Source: Polynucleobacter necessarius (GTDB lineage: Bacteria; Pseudomonadota; Gammaproteobacteria; Burkholderiales; Burkholderiaceae). From it: a stretch of DNA of 64,000 nt. Below, one piece after another: positions 54,678 to 63,489 of this stretch. The DNA lies in assembly GCF_900096755.1 (NCBI RefSeq), contig NZ_LT615227.1:1620169-1684168 (forward strand), in the 5' to 3' direction. How positions within the stretch are numbered: the first letter of the stretch is position 1; each line of letters begins with the position of its first letter. Under the pieces are notes generated by a model, which ran no database searches, was not told where the DNA came from, and was given only the letters and a program-made list of their open reading frames with translations. Position numbers and translations under genes: made by a program.

Positions 54678-57137
54678 CTACTTGATTCTGACCTCAACAT
54701 CGAGAGGAATCCCCTCTTTTCCAGCCTCTGCCGTCTTCACATCACCAACTTGAATACGCTCTTTGAGAGCGGGATTTGCCTTCAACATCAGCTCATAAGC
54801 TAACTTAGCGCGATTGGTCGCCAATTCTTTTAACTCGGCATCGCTTATAACTATCCCAGCGATTAATTCGTTATGCAATTGCTCGTTACGAGCCTCGCCT
54901 TCTGGAAGCGTTAACAAGCGCTGCCCTAACTTGATGCGGCCGATATATTGAGCGTATGCCGTTTTTAATCCAGACTGAATGCGTGGATCAGTCAAGCTTG
55001 GTACTGGCACAGGCTCTCCCAGTGATAACTTAAACCCAGCATCTTTCAGAATGGCAGTGTCTGCTTTTGCTCTCGCAAGCGCTTGCTTGTCTTGCACAGG
55101 ATCATAAGTGCCAAAAATTTCTAAACTGGAATTCGTACGCTTAGATAAGTACTCACCAAACTTTTCAAGACGCTCTTGGTCAACTGGCAAATAGACTACC
55201 GCGCCTGGAACTGCATTTACGCCCTCTTCACCGCCCATGCCCAATACAGCTACTAAGGCCCTAAACGGTGCAGCAGCCACATTGGTAAGCACATTACTAA
55301 TGGCCTGCCATACCAATCCGCTGGCGCTAAATTCTGGGGAGTCGACATTGCCTGCAATGCGAATCGTGACATCGATCGTGTCATCCGAATCCTCTAATAA
55401 TGCAATCGCTAATCCCAGTGGTAATTTTTTACCCTGGAAGTCTACGACCTCATCACCTAACTGCACCCGCTTAATGATGATTTGATTGCTACCGTTTAAT
55501 TGGCCATCTTTTGCGCGGTAGTTCAAGTTCAGATTGAGATTGCCGCCAGTGATTTGATGGCCCGCATAAGTCATCACAGCAGGATTAAAGGTAGTAAGCG
55601 GTAAATTCCGAAAGCTCATCAAGATATCGTGATTACGACGTGGGTCATCGAAAGAGGCTTGACCTTTTGCGCGCATACTTCCGGAGCCCGCCACTACACC
55701 ATCCATCGCAATAGAAGTAAAGCGTCCAGGTACGTTGCTGGCACCCAAGAATGTGGCATTGAACTTTTTAATGTCGACTTTAAAGTTTGGTCGCATCGCC
55801 AAATCCGTGAAGTAGACCTCGCCATTTTTGAGGTTGACCGTATGAATGTCCAAATTAAATGTATCTTTGCTTACTTGCGTAGCGGGAACCTTTGCAGGCT
55901 CTGCCTGAGGGCTTTCTGAATTCACCTCAGCCGTTTTTGTTACCTGTGGTTTTGAGAATAAGCGGCGGAAATTCGATAAACCCTGATCATTAATTTCAAA
56001 ACGCAAATTCGGATGATCCAAGATCACTTCATCAATTGCGAGTGCAGTCGACTTAATGCCGGAATTTTTACTGCTCTTATATTCAAGCTGACGAATATCC
56101 GCGTTATCCCAAGTAATCAGAGGTGTTTTTTCACCCTTCTCGATGACAGATAAATTAGTTAACTGCGCATCACCAGAAATTACCTCGGCTTCTCCGCCCA
56201 ACTTGACTGCAAGATCTGCATTCAACACTCCGCTGTTACCAACTAATTCTTTATTCGCTGGCAACAAGGCAATCAATGGCGCTGTGGAGATATTGACAAT
56301 CTTGACCTTACCCTCTAGGGCTTTCGATGCAGTGTTCAAATCCCAGTGAGAGCGAATATCGCCACCATCTAACTGGAGGTCCAGCTGAAGCCCCAGACGA
56401 TTGGGGCTTGGATTATCTAGCCCGCCACCAATTACCACCTTATTAAAGGCGATCGTCTTGTTCATGCCAGGGATGAGTAATTGCAAGGAGCCCAGATTGA
56501 AGTCATACTGCCCTCGTACACCGGAAACCACGCCATTTTGGTCATAGTTTGCTACATCGAGCAACTTGATAGAAAACGGTTTGAGATCCTCCTTTAACTT
56601 TGAAGAATCATCTATCAAACTCAGAGATCCCGCCTTTACCAAAAACTCATCTACCGAAATCTTGATGGGCTTTTTCTCTGTCTGAGGATCTTTTGGCGGA
56701 AGGTTTTTTTCTACCGCATGAATAAACTCTTGCCAATTCCATTGGGCTGCTTGCTTGCTCTGCTGTCTTGTTGCCGCGCGCTTCTCAACCAAGATCTTTG
56801 GCTCATCTAGCAAGATCTCATCAAAGCCCACTTCGCCCACTAGTAACTTGGTCCACTTTAGGGTGATCGCTAGCTTCTTAAACTCCAACAGCTTTGCGCT
56901 GCCGCCTTTAGCAATATGAAAACCATCGAGCTCTATATGTAAGCGCAATGGGGAGAGGCTTAAGCCTTGATAAGCAATGTCATAACCTAGCTTGTCGCCA
57001 TACTCAGCAACCGATTTCTTAATCAGCCCAGGGACAAATGCGTGGCTACCCGCCCAAAAAAGAGCCAGCATAACCATTACCGCGCCCACTAATCGCAGGC
57101 CCCATTTTTTTACTCGAGTGTTATTCAGAGAAATCAT
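54678..57137 (-). CDS. DUF748/AsmA-like inner-membrane-anchored periplasmic protein
   Basis: 819 residues. An N-terminal membrane anchor (LVGAVMVMLALFWAGSHAFV) precedes VPGLIKKSVAEYGDKLGYDI and repeated beta-rich AsmA-like segments (LDGFHIAKGG, FDEILLDEPKILVEKR). The C-terminal part shows QLGDEVVDFQGKKLPLGLAI, VDVTIRIAGNVDSPEFS and LPVDQERLEKFGEYL, typical of DUF748. Members are relatives of AsmA/TamB, thought to bridge the periplasm and affect outer-membrane lipids; the exact function is unknown. Full length, no lesion. Confidence 0.82.
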   Translation of the reverse strand: MISLNNTRVKKWGLRLVGAVMVMLALFWAGSHAFVPGLIKKSVAEYGDKLGYDIAYQGLSLSPLRLHIELDGFHIAKGGSAKLLEFKKLAITLKWTKLLVGEVGFDEILLDEPKILVEKRAATRQQSKQAAQWNWQEFIHAVEKNLPPKDPQTEKKPIKISVDEFLVKAGSLSLIDDSSKLKEDLKPFSIKLLDVANYDQNGVVSGVRGQYDFNLGSLQLLIPGMNKTIAFNKVVIGGGLDNPSPNRLGLQLDLQLDGGDIRSHWDLNTASKALEGKVKIVNISTAPLIALLPANKELVGNSGVLNADLAVKLGGEAEVISGDAQLTNLSVIEKGEKTPLITWDNADIRQLEYKSSKNSGIKSTALAIDEVILDHPNLRFEINDQGLSNFRRLFSKPQVTKTAEVNSESPQAEPAKVPATQVSKDTFNLDIHTVNLKNGEVYFTDLAMRPNFKVDIKKFNATFLGASNVPGRFTSIAMDGVVAGSGSMRAKGQASFDDPRRNHDILMSFRNLPLTTFNPAVMTYAGHQITGGNLNLNLNYRAKDGQLNGSNQIIIKRVQLGDEVVDFQGKKLPLGLAIALLEDSDDTIDVTIRIAGNVDSPEFSASGLVWQAISNVLTNVAAAPFRALVAVLGMGGEEGVNAVPGAVVYLPVDQERLEKFGEYLSKRTNSSLEIFGTYDPVQDKQALARAKADTAILKDAGFKLSLGEPVPVPSLTDPRIQSGLKTAYAQYIGRIKLGQRLLTLPEGEARNEQLHNELIAGIVISDAELKELATNRAKLAYELMLKANPALKERIQVGDVKTAEAGKEGIPLDVEVRIK

Positions 57138-57189
57138 CTACCGCCATTAAGGAATCAAAGAGCTTGTTTTATAAGCCGTCGGCTTAGGG

Positions 57190-57496
57190 TTAGGGAGCCG
57201 GTGGAAATCCCACCTTTTGCGCCCACATATTATTAAAGACATGAATCACTGGCTTCTCATACACGCCAGCTTTTGTGAAAGGCTCATCCTTCAACCAAGC
57301 ATCTAGGTCTGCCCTACTGGGAAAATCCATTGCCAGAAGGCTACCGACGGTTGTCTTGCCGTCCTCAGAAGTCAACGGGTCCAGCAAATGCCATACGATC
57401 TGCCAACTTCGCCAAATAGGCGCGATGCTCAGGGCGCACCTGAACGCGCGGGTCTGCGGTGCCCGGCTTATCCATTAACAAAATTGCAAAAATCAT
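57190..57496 (-). pseudogene. YciI-like protein, 1-base insertion
   Basis: Starts at ATG 57496 behind AGGAG and reads MIFAILLMDKPGTADPRVQV, RPEHRAYLAKLADRMAFAGP, then hits a stop. The continuation LTSEDGKTTVGSLLAMDFPS, RADLDAWLKDEPFTKAGVYE and FNNMWAQKVGFPPAP is in another frame. Removing one C from the CCC in GGACCCGTTG (near 57375) restores a protein of about 101 residues, the normal YciI length. YciI-like proteins are small ferredoxin-fold proteins of poorly known function. A single C insertion could be sequencing error. Confidence 0.82.
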
Positions 57497-57594
57497 TGTT
57501 GTCTCCTAATGTCATTGTGAAGTTGCTACCCTCAACTGCCCGTTCTTATGAGGCACGATTTAGATATTAAGGTAAAACCAGTTTCCCAAAAGAA

Positions 57595-57616
57595 AAAACC
57601 GCCCGTAGGCGGTTTT
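57595..57616 (-). terminator. Intrinsic terminator of the phasin gene
   Basis: Stem AAAACCGCC / GGCGGTTTT with loop CGTA. On the minus strand it is followed by a run of T. It lies 22 bases after the phasin stop. Confidence 0.85.
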
Positions 57617-57637
57617 CAATAAAGCGGTTAAAACGAA

Positions 57638-58186
57638 TTAAGCAGCTTTACGTGTCTTAGCAGCTGGCTTAGCAACAGCGTATTGACCTTGAATGTTTGC
57701 CATTGCAGCGTCAACACTCTTCTCAAAGTTAGCAAATGCGTCAGTTGCAGTTGCACGAACTTGGTCGAACTGTTGGAGTGAAGATTCGAATGCAGTTTTG
57801 AATGCAGATACAAATGCCTCAGAACCAGCAGGAGCTGTTTTAGTAGCTTCTTTAACGAACTTAACTAAGTCGTCACGTGCGTCGTCGATTGAAGCATCGA
57901 TAACTTGAGCAACTTCTTTATTGCCATTGCGAACAACTTTGTTCACTTTAGCTTGGTAAGCAGCAGCGTACTTAGCAGCTTCTTGAGCAACTTCAGGCTG
58001 AGCCAATTTAGTTAATTGCTGTGGATCCTTGATTGCCAACAATTGTGTGCTTGCATCTTGTGCAGCAGCTTGGTTGATTTCTGCCAACTCTTGCGCGCTT
58101 TCAACAGCAACTTGTGCCAAGTGTTTTGCGTTTTCAACTGCTTGAGCTTGAGCGATCTGGTCGTTTAATTGTGCTTGAACCCACAT
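57638..58186 (-). CDS. Phasin-family protein, 5' end probably altered
   Basis: 182 residues, mostly amphipathic helix and Ala/Gln-rich, with a Lys/Arg-rich end (AKPAAKTRKAA) typical of PHA granule-associated phasins. Phasins coat polyhydroxyalkanoate granules. HLAQVAVESAQELAEINQAA and FVSAFKTAFESSLQQFDQVR fit the family. The usual N-terminal lead-in (MxxxPEQ-like) is missing: the only in-frame ATG (58186, MWVQAQLND) has no ribosome-binding site. An upstream ATG (58206, MTHELFS) reads in a different frame across a T6 run; one extra T would join it to FMWVQAQ. So the start was either frameshifted or replaced when the neighbouring element inserted. Confidence 0.75.
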   Translation of the reverse strand: MWVQAQLNDQIAQAQAVENAKHLAQVAVESAQELAEINQAAAQDASTQLLAIKDPQQLTKLAQPEVAQEAAKYAAAYQAKVNKVVRNGNKEVAQVIDASIDDARDDLVKFVKEATKTAPAGSEAFVSAFKTAFESSLQQFDQVRATATDAFANFEKSVDAAMANIQGQYAVAKPAAKTRKAA

Positions 58187-58201
58187 GAAAAAAGTTCGTG
58201 T

Positions 58202-58217
58202 GTCATAAGTGGTGAAT
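58202..58217. repeat. 16-bp direct repeat, copy 1 (possible attachment-site core)
   Basis: GTCATAAGTGGTGAAT, identical to 60302-60317. Copy 1 lies between the phasin 5' end and the integrase gene. On the minus strand it contains the ATG that could start the phasin. The repeat pair brackets the integrase and two small ORFs. Confidence 0.6.
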
Positions 58218-58329
58218 TCCCAAGACTTATCCCTTATCCATATCCGTAGATTTGAATCCAGGGTAGTCCAACTCGTTATAAGAGCGAAGTTTGGTAACTA
58301 CCTTTGGTAACCAACTTATGGAGAATTCA

Positions 58330-59547
58330 ATGGCCACTAACTTAACATTCAAGTATGTAGAGAATTTAAAAGTCCAGGGTAGATACACTGACGCCTTAGT
58401 AAAAGGGCTTCATATATGGGTTAAGCCAAATTTAAAGAAATACTGGATCTTCAGATTTGCTAACAATGGCAAGCAGCACAATATCAGCCTGGGAGCCTAC
58501 CCGAAGGTTTCAATATCGGAAGCACGAATAAAGGCTCAAAGCGCTCGAGATGAATTTGACCGAGGATCCAACCCCCTAACCCAACGCAAAACGGCAAAAG
58601 CAGCAGCTTTTGCAATTCAAGCGCGAGGCTGCAAAACCTTTCGAGAATTCTCTCTAGAGTGCCTTGATAAAAAGAAATTGGAGTAGTCACAAACCCTAAA
58701 CACGCCAAGCAATGGCTTGTATACGCTTGAAGAATTCGCATTCCCGGTTATTGGAGACTTGCCAGTAGATCAAGTAAATATGGAGCACATTTTGTCCATC
58801 CTTTCGCCAATCTGGGCCAGCAGGACGGAAACTGCCTCGCGATTAAGGGGGCGACTGGAGTGGATATTGGCAGTAGCCACCACTTTGCGCCTAAGGGAAG
58901 GCTCAAATCCGGCTACCTGGCGAGGCCATTTGCAGACCATCCTCCCAGCGCCTAAAAAGATAACCAAGACCAAGCATTTCAAAGCGCTCTCTTACAGAAA
59001 GATCCCAGCCCTACTCCTGCAACTTCAAGATCTCTGTACTGTGGGCTCTCTAGCCTTGGAGTTTACAATTTTGAATGCGTCGCGCTCCGGGGAGGTCTTT
59101 GGTGGCCTGCGGTCGGAGGTTGATGGTGAAATTTGGACAATCCCAGGTAAACGCATGAAGGCCAAAAAAGAGCATAGAGTCCCGCTATGCTCAAGATCCC
59201 TTGAGATATTAAAGATTGCGTCTGCCATGGATCCTGACAGCAAATATCTATTCTCACGCAAGGGCAAACCTCTCTCTGGTATGGCAATGACGATGATTAT
59301 GAGACGCTTAAAACTAGATGCTACGGTCCATGGTTTTCGCTCCACCTTTCGTGACTGGGCAGCTGAAGAAACAAGCCACGCGTCCGAGGTTATCGAAATG
59401 GCCTTAGCTCATGCGATCCGCAATAAGGTAGAGGCCGCATACCGCCGTAAAGATTTACTTGAAAAAAGACGTGCCCTACTCTTAGACTGGGAGACATATT
59501 GCACAAGCACAGCGGCAAATAACGTCGTTGAACTTAAAGTCGCCTAG
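58330..59547 (+). pseudogene. P4-type tyrosine integrase with in-frame stop and paired indels
   Basis: Start ATG 58330 with GGAG seven bases upstream. The N-terminal arm-binding domain (DUF4102-like) reads LTFKYVENLK, LHIWVKPNLKKYWIFRF and ISLGAYPKVSISEAR. The catalytic C-terminal domain has NASRSGEVFGGL (first Arg), HGFRSTFRDWAAE (HxxR) and HAIRNKVEAAYRR (His and nucleophile Tyr). Between them an in-frame TAG at 58684-58686 follows KKKLE. The expected TNPKHAKQWL reads in the +1 frame for about 12 codons before the original frame resumes at YTLEEFAFPVIG, so two offsetting indels are present. Such enzymes integrate genomic islands and satellites. This one is probably inactive. Confidence 0.88.
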
Positions 59548-59556
59548 GAGAGCATC

Positions 59557-59862
59557 ATGAAAAGCATACGTATTCCAGCAAATTTGGAGGCCGCAAAGCG
59601 TGCTAATAAAATTATTCAGTCAAAAATTGATCAGTTAGATGCCGAAAGCGCCACACGAAAAAAGCCCTCACTACGCCAAGAATTACAAAAAGAACGTCTG
59701 CAGGGGCTTTTGGTCGCATCAATGCTCAACCAATCTGAGATGGATAAATTTGGAAATCTTCTGAGGCCGGAGGAATTTGACGGTAAAGCATCAGATCTTG
59801 CAAAGCACTTTAACAACCTAAGCAAAGAAGAATTAGTAGAGCGCCTCGCCCACTCACTCTGA
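59557..59862 (+). CDS. Hypothetical protein, first half of a possibly split gene
   Basis: 101 residues, starting at ATG 59557 with AGGAGA seven bases upstream and 9 bases after the integrase stop. It is charged and helical (KRANKIIQSKIDQLDAESAT, RLQGLLVASMLNQSEM). Immediately after its stop another frame reads ELELEIERGYAGVSNRALDQ and continues into the next ORF without an ATG, so the two may be one gene of about 245 residues broken by one base near 59860. Function not recognised. Confidence 0.55.
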   Translation: MKSIRIPANLEAAKRANKIIQSKIDQLDAESATRKKPSLRQELQKERLQGLLVASMLNQSEMDKFGNLLRPEEFDGKASDLAKHFNNLSKEELVERLAHSL

Positions 59863-60292
59863 ATTAGAGTTAGAAATTGAGCGCGGCTACGCTGGAGTAT
59901 CCAATCGAGCGCTAGATCAGTTTGAGCACATCTTGGATGGCGATGAGTACAGAAAAAATAAGGCTAACGACAACCGCCAGGAAGAACGAAATAAGAACTT
60001 CACTGCAGATAATGAGTATCTCGCAAAGACGCTAAATAATTTAAAGAAAAGAAAATACCCGAATCCGCTTATCTGGGATGATTTTGAAATTTTTCAACGT
60101 GATGTGCATCTCGGTAAGCCAGAGCCGGACTATAAACAAGAAGTGCGAGTTGTAGGCGAGGCCAAAGATCTCGCAGATGAAGAGCTTGAGATCCACAAGG
60201 AAATTACAAGAGAAGATAATCTGGGCTGGTCAAAATCTAGACTTAGAGAGTTTTTCACTGAGAAAACTGGACTCACACCAAATCCCAAATAA
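59863..60292 (+). pseudogene. Hypothetical protein, second half (no good start codon)
   Basis: Open frame reading SELELEIERGYAGVSNRALD, then DGDEYRKNKANDNRQEERNK and a C-terminal end LREFFTEKTGLTPNPK. The only in-frame start is TTG 59933 with no ribosome-binding site, while coding-like sequence extends upstream of it, overlapping the previous gene's stop. This fits a frameshifted continuation. Highly charged; no recognised domain. Confidence 0.5.
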
Positions 60293-60301
60293 TTATTTTG
60301 C

Positions 60302-60317
60302 GTCATAAGTGGTGAAT
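60302..60317. repeat. 16-bp direct repeat, copy 2
   Basis: GTCATAAGTGGTGAAT, identical to 58202-58217 and 2.1 kb from it, 9 bases after the previous ORF stop. Flanks differ from those of copy 1, so identity is confined to this 16-mer. Confidence 0.6.
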
Positions 60318-60341
60318 GGATTAGTACCACCCTAAAGAACA

Positions 60342-60387
60342 AACTCCAATTAAGCCCAGCCAGACATGGTTGGATTTAATTGGAGTT
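60342..60387. promoter_or_regulatory. 12-bp perfect inverted repeat upstream of the AlpA-like gene
   Basis: AACTCCAATTAA (60342-60353) and TTAATTGGAGTT (60376-60387), separated by 22 bases, 18 bases before the alpA-like ATG. No T-run follows, so it is not a typical terminator. Candidate operator or element control site. Confidence 0.6.
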
Positions 60388-60405
60388 AACTTTAGGAGCG
60401 CTCAA

Positions 60406-60589
60406 ATGGGCAATTTTATACAGCTGTTACGCATGGCTGAAGTGTCAAAAAAAACCACATTGGCTAAAAATAGCAACTGGCGAATTCATACCCCCTACAC
60501 GTATCGGTGGCATCTGCGTGTGGAGAGAGTCTGATGTAGATGATTGGATTGAAAGCCAATTTACCAAATCTCATAAGGAGGCGGTATGA
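60406..60589 (+). pseudogene. AlpA-like excisionase/transcriptional regulator, frameshift in an A8 run
   Basis: ATG 60406 behind AGGAG reads MGNFIQLLRMAEVSKK, the usual LLRMxEVxxxT opening of AlpA-type MerR-like HTH proteins. After AAAAAAAA (60437-60444) the C-terminal part is in another frame: HWLKIATGEFIPPTRIGGIC, VWRESDVDDWIESQF, matching the family's xxxWxExDVxxWI end. With one A fewer the gene gives about 60 residues. AlpA proteins activate integrase or excision genes in P4-like elements. Its stop overlaps the next gene's ATG (ATGA). Confidence 0.75.
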
Positions 60590-61207
60590 GCGGGCAAACC
60601 ATGAAGCAACAAGAAGCTATTAATCCGCCTAGTGAATCTGAAGCAACAATTACAAAAAACACTTCTTCACTTCTTAAGTAGTCTTAGGTTGCCTGACACC
60701 TACAGCGCTACAGGCGGGATTACACAGCCGCTTAAGCCTACATACGGAAAATTGAATAAGCACAGGCTTTGCAGGGTCCATCCTGATGTCGAATATAAAT
60801 TCCGATGCTTGCTAGTTGATGATAAAGAAAATGGTGAAACGTATTTAGCCGCCCCTAATATGGCTGGTCACCTAGGCAGTCTTGCAACTGCAAAGACAAT
60901 AAGACTAGCTGTTGATAATTCAGGCATTCCGAAGTTAATTGGCGAGCCTGATATTGATCTATCAGGAAGAAGAAATCTTTGGCAATCCTCATATAAAGAT
61001 GCAATCGATCAAGCCGAAAATAATTGGGTGCGGGTTGAGGCAAACATGAAGGCTGGTCAGTATGAAATTACCAAATCAAGCAACGATCTTGGCGACCCCA
61101 AATGGCCAAACCAGTCAATGGAGGAATTGATCAATGATGCATTTTCTGGCCGCATTATTGACTCACCCGACCATCCATATATTCGTCAAATTCAAGGGAG
61201 AATTTAA
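60586..61207 (+). pseudogene. Hypothetical element protein, frameshifted near its start
   Basis: ATG 60586 overlaps the alpA-like stop and follows AAGGAGG, a strong ribosome-binding site. It reads MSGQTMKQQEAINPPSESEA then stops near 60681. The rest of the protein is in the +1 frame: LRLPDTYSATGGITQPLKPT, HPDVEYKFRCLLVDDKENGE, AAPNMAGHLGSLATAKTIRL, ending at 61207. A run of six A near 60653 is the likely break. About 205 residues if restored. No domain recognised. Its stop overlaps the polymerase ATG (TAATG), so it is translationally coupled to the polymerase and may work with it. Confidence 0.6.
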
Positions 61208-62951
61208 TGATTCTCCAAAACTTTTTACCGAGTGATTGCATCACACTTGACTTTGAATTCCGCCCCCTCGGGGGCCAGGAAGGCAATCCGCCAGAGGTAA
61301 TTTGTATGGTGGCCCATGAAATCGGGACGGGAAAATACCACCGCATCTTCCAAGAGGAACTTTATCAACTAAGGACGCCACCTTTTCTGGTTGATAAAAC
61401 GGTGGTTATTGTTGCCTATTTTGCTAGCGCTGAAATGTCGTGCTTCGCGGCCTTAGGGTGGCCTATGCCTGAGAATGTTTTGGATCTCTACACGCTGAAT
61501 TTCGAAATAGGACAAACGGATTTTCATATTTACCAGGTGGTCGCTCACTGCTAGGTGCTATGAAGTTTTTTGGGATAGATTCAATTGCACCAGAGCATAA
61601 AGAAGATATGCGCGCCCTCGCGCTTAGAGGTGCGCCATACAACCATTTTGAACGGTCATCATTATTGGACTATTGTCAGTCTGACGTGGATGCCCTGTTA
61701 CCTCTTTTAAAGGCAATGTTGCCGGAAATTGACCAGCCACGTGCACTACTTAGAGGGCGGTACAACATTACCGTAGCCACAATGGAAACCCACTGGCACA
61801 CCTATTGACACTGAGACTTATGCCGATCTGTGCCATTTCTAGGACAAAATTAAATGTGACCTTATTTTAGAGGTTGATGCAAATTATGGCGTCTACCAGG
61901 ATGGCGTGTTTAAAAGTGACTTGTTTGAGAAGTATCTTGAGCTAGCAAATATTCCATGGCCCAGGACCGCAACAGGGAAACTTAAACTTGACGAAGACAC
62001 CTTTAAGGATATGTCTAGGGCGCACCCTAGCCTGCTGCCATTACGTAATTTGCGAGACTGTTTGGCAAAGTTGAGATTGAATGATTTATATGTGGGTAGT
62101 GACGGGCGGAACCGTTGCATGTTGTCACAATTTTCATCGATCACTGGGCGTAACCAACCATCAACAACTAAGTTTGTTTTTGGCTTATCAAAATGGCTAA
62201 GAGGTTTGATCCAACCAAGTCCAGGCATGGCTATTGCATATATTGATTGGTCGCAACAGGAATTTGGTATTGCAGCCGCCTTGTCGCAAGACAAAAATAT
62301 GCTTGCAGCTTACTTATCCGGAGATCCATATCTTGCTTTCGCCAAACAAGCTGGAGCGGTTCCACAAAATGCAACTAAACACAGCCACCCAAACGAACGC
62401 AACCAATACAAACAATGCGTCCTAGCAACCCAATATGGCATGGGAGCAGAGTCTTTAGCAGGCAGGCTAGGAACCTCCAGAATTACGGGCAAAACAGCTC
62501 TTAGATATGCACAAAAGGGTCTACAGGACGTTCTGGGACTGGTCAGACAATCTTTATAACGCGACAGTTGCATTTAACCAAGCAACTACTTTGTTTGGTT
62601 GGCAACTAAATGTTCAACCAAATCTTAACCCTCGCAGCCAACGCAGCAGAAATGCTAAGACTCGCATGCGTATTGATGCATGAAAAAGGTATCAATATTT
62701 GCGCACCCGTGCATGATGCATTGTTAATCGAGGCGCCTGAAGACCAAATTGATGAGGCAGTTTTGGTAGCCCAGGGCTGCATGGAAGACGCAAGTGCCAT
62801 TTTGCTTGGTGGATTCAAACTAGCCAGTGATGCAAAGATAATCCGAAGCCCTGACAGGTTTCACGAAGACTCCGGCCAGATTTTCTGGGACCGCGTCATG
62901 AATATCCTTGACCGCATCAAAAGCAATGAAAACCTTAACGCAAGGTGTTAG
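61207..62951 (+). pseudogene. Family-A DNA polymerase with 3'-5' exonuclease-like domain, element-borne, multiply broken
   Basis: N-terminal exonuclease-like domain: ITLDFEFRPLGG (DxE) and LLDYCQSDVDALLPL (YxxxD). Polymerase domain: METTGTPIDTETYADL, IAYIDWSQQEFGIAAALS (motif A, DxxxxE), NQYKQCVLATQYGMG (motif B, KxxxxxxxYG) and CAPVHDALLIEAPED (motif C, HD). Lesions: a missing base near 61530; an extra C near 61788 (GAAACCCACTGG); in-frame TAG near 61842 (LCHF then DKIKCD, where Trp is usual); an extra base near 62512; and a deletion near 62635, where NPRSQR is followed in another frame by ANAAEMLRLACVLM and the LRNFPMQ-like stretch is missing. About 580 codons. The family occurs on Burkholderiales genomic elements; a replication role is inferred. 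Confidence 0.82.
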
Positions 62952-62965
62952 AACTTTTAACACCT
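62943..62965. other. 8-bp inverted repeat after the polymerase gene
   Basis: AGGTGTTA / TAACACCT with a seven-base loop, overlapping the polymerase stop. It could be a weak terminator or operator; no T-run follows. Confidence 0.5.
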
Positions 62966-63002
62966 GTCCAATCTTATATATATCTATTCAGAAAGAATAA
63001 CT

Positions 63003-63413
63003 ATGGCCACATACATACATACATACATACATACATACATACATACATACATACAAACCAAATCATTTTCACTCAGAGATATTGATCTTGATAAAGAATT
63101 AGGCATTTGTATGCCCAATAAACCAAACCCATTACCTAAAAGGCAGCCCGGGTTATTCATCAAGGGACCAATTCCATTGGATTGGCTAAAGAAGGTGAAT
63201 AATCTTGGTGGATCTACAGAACTGGTTGCCGTCATGCTTTGGTTTTATGCCGGTATTGCTTGCTCCAAAACAATCAAGCTAGATTCAAAAATTGATGATG
63301 TGACTGGTCTTACCCGTCAAACACGCCAAGGTATTTTGAAAAGACTAGAGTGGCACGGGCTAATCAAGCTATTTCCACAACGTGGTGGATACCCGAGAGT
63401 CACCATACTATGA
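63003..63413 (+). CDS. Hypothetical winged-helix-like protein with 5' ACAT repeat (candidate phase-variable gene)
   Basis: 136 residues from ATG 63003. The ACAT repeat begins four bases after the start codon and encodes TYIH repeated, followed by QTKSFSLRDIDLDKELG. The body reads PLDWLKKVNNLGGSTELVAV, MLWFYAGIACSKTIKLDSKI, DDVTGLTRQTRQGILKRLEW and HGLIKLFPQRGGYPRVTIL. The end resembles a winged-helix DNA-binding fold by eye. A change of one 4-base unit would shift the frame and switch expression off; the present 11 units leave it open. Function unknown; it belongs to the same element as the polymerase. Confidence 0.65.
   Translation: MATYIHTYIHTYIHTYIQTKSFSLRDIDLDKELGICMPNKPNPLPKRQPGLFIKGPIPLDWLKKVNNLGGSTELVAVMLWFYAGIACSKTIKLDSKIDDVTGLTRQTRQGILKRLEWHGLIKLFPQRGGYPRVTIL
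63009..63054. repeat. Tetranucleotide microsatellite (ACAT) x 11.5
   Basis: Eleven perfect ACAT units plus AC, uninterrupted, at the 5' end of a coding sequence. This is the arrangement of slipped-strand contingency loci known in Haemophilus and Neisseria. No other repeat of this kind is seen in the window. Confidence 0.95.
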
Positions 63414-63489
63414 GTCTTTGCATGGGTCTCAAGGAAATTGATTTTAATTGCCTTAAAGACCCCTCAAATATAGTGCAGAGGGGTGTCAA

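Noticed and set aside
58240..58290. A tRNA-like fragment (GATTTGAATC resembling a T loop) as an attachment site near the integrase
   Set aside because: The flanking bases do not form a T stem or acceptor stem, and no remaining tRNA part is seen.
63009..63054. Possible CRISPR-like array
   Set aside because: The repeat is a continuous 4-base microsatellite with no spacers.
62984..63235. Minus-strand ORF with a MYVC repeat over the ACAT tract
   Set aside because: It is the antisense of the microsatellite; no ribosome-binding site or family resemblance. The plus-strand ORF has coding-like sequence downstream.
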